Below are positions 31,158 to 38,145 of a DNA stretch of 40,956 nucleotides, one piece after another. Location: NCBI GenBank assembly GCA_019508225.1, contig JAEKLZ010000158.1, positions 1 through 40,956 on the forward strand, in the 5' to 3' direction. The notes under the pieces are model-generated. The model ran no database searches, was not told the DNA's origin, and worked only from the letters and a program-made list of their open reading frames with translations. The DNA comes from Inquilinus limosus. Its GTDB lineage: Bacteria; Pseudomonadota; Alphaproteobacteria; DSM-16000; Inquilinaceae. A program made the translations under genes and the position numbers. Numbering within the stretch: position 1 is the first letter of the stretch; the number at the start of each line of letters is the position of its first letter.

Positions 31158-32137
31158 CGCTCCGCCTCCTGCTGCTTCGCCTGGACGTACTGGAACACCA
31201 TGATCGGGATCACCAGCACCAGCAGCAGCACGATCGCGACCGCCGAGGCCACCGGCCAGTCGGTGTTCTGGAAGAACTCGTTCGACAGCACCTTGCCGAT
31301 CATCAGGGTGTCGATGCCGCCCAACAGTTCGGGAATCACGTATTCGCCGACCGCCGGGATGAACACCAGCAGCGAGCCGGCGATGATGCCGGGCAGCGAC
31401 AGCGGCAGGGTGATCAGCAGGAACGCCTTCCACGGCCGGCAGCCGAGATCCTCCGCTGCCTCGAGCAGCGAGATGTCGAGCTTCTCCAGCGTGGCGTACA
31501 GCGGCAGGATCATGAAGGGCAGGTAGGAATAGACGATGCCGATATAGACGGCGATGTCGGTGTGCAGGATCTCCAGCGGCTGGTCGATGATGCCGAGCCA
31601 GATCAGCAGGTTGTTGAGCAGGCCCTGCTGCTGGAGGATGCCGATCCAGGCATAGACCCGGATCAGGAACGAGGTCCAGAACGGCAGGATCACCAGCATC
31701 AGCAGCGGCACCCGCCACTGCTGGCTCGACCGGGCGATGGCATAGGCCATCGGGTAGCCGATCAGCAGGCTCAGCACCGTCGAGATCGCCGCGATCTTCA
31801 GCGAGCTGAGATAGGCGCTGACATAGAGCGGGTCGTCGAGCAGGAACTGGAGATTGCCGAGGTTGAGCGAGATGCCGAGATGGACGTCGTCGATCCAGTC
31901 GAACAGCGGCGTGTAAGGCGGCTGGCCGATCACCTTGTCGGCGAAGGCGATCTTCAGGACGATGACGAAGGGGACGAGGAAGAACAGGAACAGCCAGACA
32001 TAGGGCAACGCGATGACGCAGCTGCGGCCAAGCCGGCCGCTCAGCCGCCGCAAGATCGAGGGCCCCGCCGCGACCCGCGGGGCAGCGCTTTCCGCCGCGT
32101 CGCTCGCCGTCACACCCATCGCTGTTGTTGGGGTCAT
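31154..32137 (-). CDS. potH: Putrescine ABC transporter, permease PotH
   Basis: Inner-membrane permease of 327 residues. A hydrophilic N-terminal stretch of about 40 residues precedes the first helix (IALPYVWLFLFFLVPFVIVL). The EAA loop is SLLEAAEDLGCRPWKAFLLITLPLSLPGI, and VFIPAVGEYVIPELLGG follows. ATGA overlaps join it to potG and potI. Confidence 0.94.
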   Translation of the reverse strand: MTPTTAMGVTASDAAESAAPRVAAGPSILRRLSGRLGRSCVIALPYVWLFLFFLVPFVIVLKIAFADKVIGQPPYTPLFDWIDDVHLGISLNLGNLQFLLDDPLYVSAYLSSLKIAAISTVLSLLIGYPMAYAIARSSQQWRVPLLMLVILPFWTSFLIRVYAWIGILQQQGLLNNLLIWLGIIDQPLEILHTDIAVYIGIVYSYLPFMILPLYATLEKLDISLLEAAEDLGCRPWKAFLLITLPLSLPGIIAGSLLVFIPAVGEYVIPELLGGIDTLMIGKVLSNEFFQNTDWPVASAVAIVLLLVLVIPIMVFQYVQAKQQEAER

Positions 32138-33282
32138 TGCGTCAGCACCACGCCGGCGAAGGGCTGCCAGGACAGCCAGACCTCGTCCTCCCAGGTGATC
32201 GGCATCTCGGTCAGGCGCGACACGTTCGGTGCCGTGACCCGCACCGTCTTCCCGTTCGGCAGCGCGATCAGGTAGATCGACAGGTTGCCGAGATAGGCGA
32301 TCTCCTTGACCACGCCCTGGGTGCTGTTGGTGCCGTCCTCGCCGGGCGGCTGCTTCGAGATGGCGATCTTCTCCGGCCGCACCGCGACCCAGACCTGGGT
32401 CCCGACCGGCACCGGCAGGCCATGGCTGATATAGAGCCGGCAGCCGGCCTCAGGGCTGTCGATGATGACATGCTCCGGGTGGTCCTCGGCGATCCGCCCC
32501 TCGAACAGGTTCACCGAGCCGATGAAATCGGCCACGAACTTCGATTGCGGATATTCGTAGATCTCGGCCGGGGTGCCGAGCTGCGAGATGTAGCCGGAAT
32601 TCATCACCGCGATGCGGGAGGACATCGTCATCGCCTCCTCCTGGTCGTGGGTGACGACCACGAAGGTGATGCCGACCTTCTCCTGGATGTTCACCAGCTC
32701 GAACTGGGTCTGCTCGCGCAGCTTCTTGTCGAGCGCGCCCAGCGGCTCGTCCAGCAGCAGGATCTTCGGCTTCTTGACCAGGCTGCGCGCCAGGGCGACG
32801 CGCTGGCGCTGGCCGCCCGACAGCTGATGCGGCTTGCGCTTGGAGAAGCGGCCGAGCTGGACCAGGTCCAGCACCTCGGCGACGCGGGTCTTGATCTCGG
32901 CCGACGGCACCCGGTCCTGGCGCAGGCCGAAGGCGACGTTCTGCTCCACCGTCATATGCGGGAACAGCGCATAGGACTGGAACATCATGTTGACCGGCCG
33001 GTCGTAGGGCGGCACCGCGGTCATGTCGACGCCGTCGATGAAGATCTTGCCCTCGGTCGGCCGCTCGAACCCGGCCATCATCCGCAGCAGCGTGGTCTTG
33101 CCGCAGCCCGACCCGCCCAGCAGGGCGAAGAATTCGCCACGGTAGATCGACAGGCTGACATCGTCGACGGCGGTGAAGTCGCCGAACTTCTTGGTCACCT
33201 TCTCGATCCGGACGTAAGGCTTCTCGTCCGGATTGCGCCACGGTTGCGGCGCCGTCTGCTGCTTCGGCTTGGCTTGGCCCAT
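32134..33282 (-). CDS. potG: Putrescine ABC transporter, ATP-binding protein PotG
   Basis: Cytoplasmic ATPase of 382 residues. Walker A is GGSGCGKTT, the Q-loop [14 protein letters not shown], the signature LSGGQRQR, Walker B ILLLDEPLGALD, and the switch His lies in VTHDQEEA. The C-terminal TOBE-type domain contains VRPEKIAI. The N-terminus has about 25 extra polar residues before the ABC fold, as in PotG. It follows potF after a strong hairpin. Confidence 0.94.
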   Translation of the reverse strand: MGQAKPKQQTAPQPWRNPDEKPYVRIEKVTKKFGDFTAVDDVSLSIYRGEFFALLGGSGCGKTTLLRMMAGFERPTEGKIFIDGVDMTAVPPYDRPVNMMFQSYALFPHMTVEQNVAFGLRQDRVPSAEIKTRVAEVLDLVQLGRFSKRKPHQLSGGQRQRVALARSLVKKPKILLLDEPLGALDKKLREQTQFELVNIQEKVGITFVVVTHDQEEAMTMSSRIAVMNSGYISQLGTPAEIYEYPQSKFVADFIGSVNLFEGRIAEDHPEHVIIDSPEAGCRLYISHGLPVPVGTQVWVAVRPEKIAISKQPPGEDGTNSTQGVVKEIAYLGNLSIYLIALPNGKTVRVTAPNVSRLTEMPITWEDEVWLSWQPFAGVVLTQ

Positions 33283-33312
33283 CCCGGTCTCCGGCCGCTA
33301 TCTCATGCGAAA

Positions 33313-33346
33313 CGGCCGCCGCATCCGGTGCTGGATGCGGCGGCCG
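33313..33346 (-). terminator. Intercistronic hairpin between potF and potG
   Basis: A 14-bp perfect stem (33313-33326 with 33333-33346) with a six-base loop starts seven bases after the potF stop. On the minus strand it is followed by TTTCGC, a short T run. It probably acts as a partial terminator or 3' stabiliser that makes the binding-protein message more abundant than that of potGHI. Confidence 0.65.
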
Positions 33347-33352
33347 CGCTGT

Positions 33353-34450
33353 CTACTGGCCGGTGCGGAACCGTGTCCAGGTCCGCGTCCGCAGGCGTTC
33401 GTAGCTGGACGACGCCTCGGTGATCGCGAACAGCCGCTTCATCACATCCGCCGGCGGGAAGATGCGTGGGTCGTTGGCGATGTCGGGGTTCATCAGCTCC
33501 TTCGCGCCGAGCACCGCGTTGCCGTAGCCGACGAAGTCGTCGATCCCGGCCATCACCTTCGGCTCGAGCAGGAAGTTGATATAGGCGTAGGCCTCGTCCG
33601 GATGCGGCGCGTCCTTCGGGATCGCCGCCATGTCGAACCAGATCTGCGCCCCTTCCTTGGGGATGAAGTAGTCGATGGTGACGCCGTTCTTCGCCTCGTC
33701 GGCCCGGGTCTTGGCGATGTTGACGTCGCCGGACCAGCCGAGGGAGACGCAGACGTTGCCGCCCGCCAGATCGTTGATGTACTGCGAGGAGTGCAGGTAC
33801 TTCAGGTAGGGGCGGATCTTCATCAGGGCGTCTTCGGCCTTCTTCAGATCCTCAGGCTTCTGGCTGTTGGGATCGAGGCCGAGATAGTTCAGGACCGAAG
33901 GTATCACGTCGGTCGGGCTGTCCAGCATGGTGATGCCGCAATCGGCCAGCTTCTTGGCATTCTCCGGGTCCAGCACCATGGCGATGCTGTCCGGCGTCGT
34001 GTCGCCCAGGCGCTTCTTCACCTGGTCGACATTGTAGCCGATGCCGACCGTGCCCCACTGGTAGATGATGGCGTGCTTGTTGCCGGGGTCGGCGGTCTCG
34101 ACCAGCTTCATCAGCGCCGGGTCAAGGTTCTTCCAGTTCGGGATCTTGGATTTGTCGAGCTCGAGATAGACCTTGGCCTTGATCTGGCGCGACAGGAAGG
34201 GCTGCGCCGTCGGAACGACGACGTCGTAGCCGGAATTGCCGGTCAGCAGCTTGGCTTCCAGCGCCTCATTGCCGTCATAGGTGTCGTAGACGGCCTTGAT
34301 GCCGGTGGCCTTGGTGAAGTCGGCCAGCGTGGTCTCGCCGATATAGTCCGACCAGTTGTAGATGTTGACGACCTTCTCCTGGGCCTGAGCCGGCATGGCC
34401 ACGGCGCACAGCGCCGCGGTCGCGAGGAGGCTTTGCACGAGACGCTTCAT
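33353..34450 (-). CDS. potF: Putrescine ABC transporter, substrate-binding protein PotF
   Basis: Periplasmic binding protein of 365 residues with a Sec signal peptide (MKRLVQSLLATAALCAVA to AQA, cleavage near residue 23). The mature start EKVVNIYNWSDYIGE has the SD pair that in E. coli PotF contacts putrescine. Other conserved parts are YQWGTVGIGYN and the C-terminal RLRTRTWTRFRTG. The frame is open upstream, but the ATG at 34450 with an upstream GGGA and a proper signal peptide is chosen. It has its own promoter candidate at 34512-34540. Confidence 0.95.
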   Translation of the reverse strand: MKRLVQSLLATAALCAVAMPAQAQEKVVNIYNWSDYIGETTLADFTKATGIKAVYDTYDGNEALEAKLLTGNSGYDVVVPTAQPFLSRQIKAKVYLELDKSKIPNWKNLDPALMKLVETADPGNKHAIIYQWGTVGIGYNVDQVKKRLGDTTPDSIAMVLDPENAKKLADCGITMLDSPTDVIPSVLNYLGLDPNSQKPEDLKKAEDALMKIRPYLKYLHSSQYINDLAGGNVCVSLGWSGDVNIAKTRADEAKNGVTIDYFIPKEGAQIWFDMAAIPKDAPHPDEAYAYINFLLEPKVMAGIDDFVGYGNAVLGAKELMNPDIANDPRIFPPADVMKRLFAITEASSSYERLRTRTWTRFRTGQ

Positions 34451-34511
34451 GTACCCGTTCCCTGTCTGTGATCGTTTGAGACCCGTCGAGCCGGCTCCCC
34501 CTTCTGATTCA

Positions 34512-34540
34512 ATGCAACTCGCCGCTGGGAAAACTGTCAA
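34512..34540 (-). promoter_or_regulatory. Promoter of potFGHI
   Basis: A perfect TTGACA (34535-34540) is followed after 17 bases by TTGCAT (34512-34517) on the minus strand, about 60 bases before the potF ATG. Confidence 0.55.
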
Positions 34541-34641
34541 TCGCGGCGATGGCGCGGTGCACAAAACGGGGCTCGAACCGTCCTCCCTGTGCCCTGCGTC
34601 CGTGACATTTGCAACCCCGTCCTGCTCACCCTGAACGAAGA

Positions 34642-34666
34642 AGGGCGGCCGTATCATGGCCGCCCT
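34642..34666 (-). terminator. Terminator-like hairpin after the aminotransferase
   Basis: AGGGCGGCC (34658-34666 region on the minus strand) pairs with GGCCGCCCT (34642-34650): nine perfect base pairs with a seven-base loop, starting five bases after the aminotransferase stop. TTCTTCGTTC follows, a broken T-tract. Confidence 0.6.
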
Positions 34667-34671
34667 GCCCT

Positions 34672-36057
34672 TCACATCTTGCCGACGTCCCGTGCCGTGG
34701 CGTCGATCGCGAGCCTGGCCCGGCGGACCAGCTCGTCAACCTCGTCGCGCGAGATCACCAGCGGCGGCGACAGCACCATGGCGTCGCGCACCCCGCGCAT
34801 CACCAGGTCGTTGGCGAAGCAGTGGTTGCGGCACTGGGTGCCGACCGAGCCGTAGTTCGGAAAACGCTGGCGGGTGGCCTTGTCCTGGACCAGCTCGATC
34901 GCCGCGATCAGGCCGACGCCGCGAACCTCGCCGACGATCGGATGGTCGGCGAAGGCTTCGCGCAGCCGGTCCTGGAAATACGGGCCGATATCGGTCCGGG
35001 TGCGGTCGACCAGCCCTTCCCGCTCCAGGATCCGGATGTTGGCCAGCGCCACGGCGCAGGCGACCGGGTGACCGGAATAGGTGAAGCCGTGGTAGAACTC
35101 GCCCCCCTCCTCGATCAGCGTCTCGGCCACCCGGTCGCCGACCATGACGGCGGACAGCGGCAGGTAGCCCGAGGTGATGCCCTTGGCCAGGGTCATCAGG
35201 TCCGGCTTGATGCCGAACAGGTCGGAGCCGAACCATTCGCCGGTGCGGCCGAAACCGGTGATCACCTCGTCGGCGATCAGCAGCACGTCGTGCTCGCGGC
35301 AGATGCGCTGCAGTTCCGGGAAATAGCTGGCCGGCGGGATGATGACGCCGCCGGCACCCTGGATCGGCTCGGCGATCACCGCGGCGACGCTGTCGGCGCC
35401 GAGCTCCTTGATCCGGTCCTCGACCGCCTTGGCGGCGAGCTTGCCGAAGGCCTCGGGCTCCAGGTCGCCGCCATTGTCGTACCAGTAGGGCGCCATGACG
35501 TGGTGGAAGCCCGGGAACGGCAGGTCGGCCTGGCGATGCATCGCCCCCATGCCGCACAGCGACACGGCCGCCATGGTCGAGCCGTGATAGCCGTATTGCC
35601 GGCCGATGATCGTCTTCTTGCGGTGCTTGCCCTTCAGGTCCCAGAAGTGCCGGACCATGCGGACGATGGTGTCGTTCGCCTCCGACCCGCTGTTGGCATA
35701 GAAGACGCGGCTGAGGCCGGCCGGCGTGATCTCGGCCAGCTTGGCCGACAGCTCGGCCGCGGCCGGCGTCGTGGTCTTGAAGAAGGTGTTGTAGAAGGGC
35801 AGCTCGAGCATCTGCTCATGGGCGACGTCGGCCAGCTCCTTGCGGCCATAGCCGACATTGACGCACCACAGCCCGGCCATGCCGTCGATCATCTGGCGGC
35901 CTTCGGAATCCCACAGCCAGACGCCTTCGGCGCGGGTGATGACGCGGCTGCCGCCTTCGGAGGCGAGCGACTTGTGGTCGGTGAAGGGGTGCAGGTGATA
36001 GGCGGTGTCGATCGCCTTCCACTCGGCGGTGGTACGGCTGGCGGCAAAACTGTTCAT
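34672..36057 (-). CDS. spuC: Class III aminotransferase, putrescine/omega-amino acid:pyruvate type
   Basis: PLP enzyme of fold type I, class III; 461 residues. Visible motifs are FYANSGSEANDTIVRM, AAVIAEPIQGAGGVIIPP, LLIADEVITGFGRTGEWFG (PLP-contact Asp) and the Schiff-base Lys in MTLAKGITSGYLPLSAVMV. The overall pattern and the neighbouring potFGHI fit a putrescine-pyruvate aminotransferase that makes 4-aminobutanal. Other omega-amino acid donors such as beta-alanine are possible. The start is ATG at 36057 with GAGG seven bases before it; an in-frame TTG at 36084 is less likely. A T6 tract, a hairpin and a 31-codon frame lie just upstream. Confidence 0.9.
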   Translation of the reverse strand: MNSFAASRTTAEWKAIDTAYHLHPFTDHKSLASEGGSRVITRAEGVWLWDSEGRQMIDGMAGLWCVNVGYGRKELADVAHEQMLELPFYNTFFKTTTPAAAELSAKLAEITPAGLSRVFYANSGSEANDTIVRMVRHFWDLKGKHRKKTIIGRQYGYHGSTMAAVSLCGMGAMHRQADLPFPGFHHVMAPYWYDNGGDLEPEAFGKLAAKAVEDRIKELGADSVAAVIAEPIQGAGGVIIPPASYFPELQRICREHDVLLIADEVITGFGRTGEWFGSDLFGIKPDLMTLAKGITSGYLPLSAVMVGDRVAETLIEEGGEFYHGFTYSGHPVACAVALANIRILEREGLVDRTRTDIGPYFQDRLREAFADHPIVGEVRGVGLIAAIELVQDKATRQRFPNYGSVGTQCRNHCFANDLVMRGVRDAMVLSPPLVISRDEVDELVRRARLAIDATARDVGKM

Positions 36058-36082
36058 GACGCGACCTCGCGTGAATCCGGAC

Positions 36083-36116
36083 AAAAAATGCGGAAACCGG
36101 GCCGCCGATGCGGCCC
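36083..36116 (-). promoter_or_regulatory. Hairpin plus T-tract in the aminotransferase leader (attenuator-like)
   Basis: On the minus strand GGGCCGC (36110-36116) pairs with GCGGCCC (36099-36105) around a four-base loop. A ten-base gap and six T (36083-36088) follow. It lies between a 31-codon frame (stop at 36122) and the aminotransferase ATG (36057). The gap before the T-tract is longer than in a standard terminator. Confidence 0.4.
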
Positions 36117-36121
36117 TTCAA

Positions 36122-36217
36122 TCAGGCGCGCGGCGGGTTGTAGCCGATGCGGGCGCACAGCAGCATCAACTCCTGCTTGCGCGATCGACGACTGCGATAG
36201 GGCCGTGGCCGTGTCAT
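36122..36217 (-). CDS. Arg-rich 31-residue upstream frame (possible leader peptide)
   Basis: The frame encodes 31 residues beginning MTRPRPYRSRRSRKQE and ending IGYNPPRA; eight of them are Arg, one Lys. It stops 64 bases before the aminotransferase ATG. The ribosome site is weak. The arrangement resembles regulatory leader peptides such as the Arg/His-rich SpeFL upstream of E. coli speF. There is no sequence family I recognise, and the frame could be chance in GC-rich DNA. Confidence 0.3.
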   Translation of the reverse strand: MTRPRPYRSRRSRKQELMLLCARIGYNPPRA

Positions 36218-36273
36218 GGTGCCGCAAGCATATCGCCCCCAGGCCGCGGCGTCACTAGCCGAGCGACTCGGCC

Positions 36274-36307
36274 CGCCTAGCTGACCGGCCCACCTAGCTG
36301 ACCGGCG
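36274..36307. repeat. 17-base tandem duplication at the 3' end of the glycosidase-like gene
   Basis: The 14-base core CCTAGCTGACCGGC occurs at 36276-36289 and 36293-36306, a period of 17 bases. The copy at 36293 contains the stop codon of the minus-strand gene ending at 36294; the other copy lies just beyond it. It looks like a small slippage duplication. Confidence 0.8.
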
Positions 36308-37154
36308 CGGCGCGGTCGAACGCAGCCAGGATCGGGCCGACCCGGATGCCCCAGCCGACCGACAGCCCGTCCGGCGCCGACAAGGCCGAGATCGAGCCGT
36401 CGAGATAGAGCGCGTTGCGGCAGCCCAGCGCGTCGCGGAACAGCCGGCCGAAGCTGCCGAAGCTGACCCCGTCGCGCGAGATGGCGAAGACCACGGTGTG
36501 GTCGTCTCGGACACCGACGCCGTTGCGGATCTTGCGCGACGGGCCGTCGTCGCTGAACAGCGGGTGCAGGGCGCCGTCGACCACCAGCAGCGGACCCGAC
36601 TGGGTGGCGATTCCGGCCGCCGGTGCCTGGCGCAGATAGGCTCCGGTCTCCAGGATCCCGGCGCGGTCGTCATCCGCATAGAAGACGCCGTTCGGCTTCA
36701 TGAAGAAGTTGCCGTCGCCATCGCCCTCATTGGCCGGGTTGAGCTGCCGGCCGCCGGAAACGAAGAGCCCGACCGGCGACAGGTCCTCGTGGTACATGCC
36801 GGCGTTCATCGACACCACGGGCGGATCGCCCGCCGCCGCCATCGCCCGCTTGAAGGCGTAGAGCGTGCCGTAGGGCCGGCCGTCGGGGCCCTGCCAGAAC
36901 AGCCCGACGCGGTAGCGGCGCAGGTCGATCTCGCAGACGGTGTAATCGGCCGCCTCGAACGACACCGCCCGGCAGGGCTGGCCAGACGCCCGGCTGTCCG
37001 GCGCCGTGAAGCTCGAGGATCCCGGTGATGGCGTCAGCGGGGCCGTGGGCGACGGTGGAATCGGCTCCGTGACCTCAGCCGGCCGCGGCGTGCTCACGGC
37101 CGCGCCGCAGGCGGCGGTCAGCAGCAGCGCCAGCACGGAGAAAAGTCTCGCCAT
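36294..37154 (-). CDS. Phosphodiester glycosidase/DUF2233 family lipoprotein
   Basis: Predicted lipoprotein of 286 residues. The signal MARLFSVLALLLTAACG has a lipobox-like TAAC (Cys16), followed by a Pro/Ser/Thr-rich linker to about residue 55. The DUF2233/NAGPA-like core has VVSMNAGMYHEDLSPVGLFVSGG, FFMKPNGVFY, IATQSGPLLVVDG, NGVGVRDDHTVVFAIS and NALYLDGSISAL. These resemble the YigE/NAGPA fold that cleaves sugar phosphodiester bonds; substrate unknown. ATG at 37154 is preferred for the signal peptide; a longer start at 37193 is possible. The 3' end is duplicated beyond the stop. Confidence 0.85.
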   Translation of the reverse strand: MARLFSVLALLLTAACGAAVSTPRPAEVTEPIPPSPTAPLTPSPGSSSFTAPDSRASGQPCRAVSFEAADYTVCEIDLRRYRVGLFWQGPDGRPYGTLYAFKRAMAAAGDPPVVSMNAGMYHEDLSPVGLFVSGGRQLNPANEGDGDGNFFMKPNGVFYADDDRAGILETGAYLRQAPAAGIATQSGPLLVVDGALHPLFSDDGPSRKIRNGVGVRDDHTVVFAISRDGVSFGSFGRLFRDALGCRNALYLDGSISALSAPDGLSVGWGIRVGPILAAFDRAAPVS

Positions 37155-37250
37155 GTGACGTCGATCATGGGGGCGTTGACATATCAGCTTCATACAGACC
37201 GCCTAGCCTGCCGCGCGTTCGCATCATTCATGCCGGGGGATTCGTACCAA

Positions 37251-38108
37251 ATGATGACATGGCTTCGCCTCGGGCTGATCGGCCTCGTGGTGGCCGCCGC
37301 GGGGACCGCGCAGGCCGCCGACCCGCTGACGGGCAAGGAATACAAGGTCCTGCTCGATCCGGCAAAGTTCCAGGCGCAGCCGGTCGCCACCGCCAACAGC
37401 TTCCTATCCGAGCTGCGGACCCGGCTGACCGCCGCCGGCTTCGACCGCACCGTCGACGGCAGCTTCGCCATCGATAAGGTCCGCACCGTCCGCTACTACG
37501 ATTCGCCGGGCACCTGCCGGCTGAACAATCTCGGCTACGGCTTCCGCGAGCGGGTCGAGGGCACCGACCGCGAGATCAACCTGAAGTTCCGGTCCGACAG
37601 CCAGTCGACTGCGGCCGGCAGGGATGTCAGCGGCAGCGACGACGACGCCGAGACCAAGCTGGAGGCGGACATCACCCCGCCGTTCAAATGGGTCTATTCG
37701 CACTCGACCACCGAGCCGCTGTCGGCGACCAAGAACCTGAACATCCTCGACGACGTGGTCGATCTGTTCCCGCCGACCGAGGACCTGAACCTGCCGAAGC
37801 AGGAGGTGCTGAGCATCGTCGGCGCCCTGTCGATCACCGAGCGCACCTATGACGGGCCGCAGAGCGACCTGGGCCAGCAGGACGCCAAGTTCGACCTGAC
37901 CCTGTGGTACGCCAACGGGTCGTCGACCGTCGCCAGCGCCGAGGTGTCGTTCAAGGTCGAGGACAAGGATGGCGACTTCACCGACAAGGTCGACCAGCGC
38001 TCGAAGCTGATCTTCGACACCGTCCGCGGCATGGCCGGTTGGGTGTCGACCAACCCGACCACCAAGACCCAGTGGGTCTATCGGTACCAGCCGAACTTCT
38101 GCAGCTGA
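37251..38108 (+). CDS. Exported CYTH-like (triphosphate-tunnel) domain protein
   Basis: 285 residues with a Sec signal peptide ([18 protein letters not shown] to AQA). The mature part reads GKEYKVLLDP, then VRYYDSPGTCRLNNLGYGF, RERVEGTDREINLKFRS, TKLEADI and AEVSFKVED. The Y-Y-D-S-P, then L, then G-x-x-x-R-x-R, then LKF order matches the CYTH pattern. The usual N-terminal ExExK is only partly kept (EYK). CYTH enzymes act on triphosphates inside cells, so an exported member is unusual. Start 37251 is chosen; ATG at 37230 or 37254 is also possible. Convergent with the YegD-like gene. Confidence 0.65.
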   Translation: MMTWLRLGLIGLVVAAAGTAQAADPLTGKEYKVLLDPAKFQAQPVATANSFLSELRTRLTAAGFDRTVDGSFAIDKVRTVRYYDSPGTCRLNNLGYGFRERVEGTDREINLKFRSDSQSTAAGRDVSGSDDDAETKLEADITPPFKWVYSHSTTEPLSATKNLNILDDVVDLFPPTEDLNLPKQEVLSIVGALSITERTYDGPQSDLGQQDAKFDLTLWYANGSSTVASAEVSFKVEDKDGDFTDKVDQRSKLIFDTVRGMAGWVSTNPTTKTQWVYRYQPNFCS

Positions 38109-38145
38109 CCGTCGTGGCGGGCCGGGTTCGCCTCGGTGACCCCGG

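Noticed and set aside
36122-36679. 185-codon minus-strand frame overlapping the DUF2233-type gene
   Set aside because: Most of it is the +1/-1 shadow of the lipoprotein gene. Only its last 31 codons lie outside that gene, and these are listed separately as a possible leader peptide.
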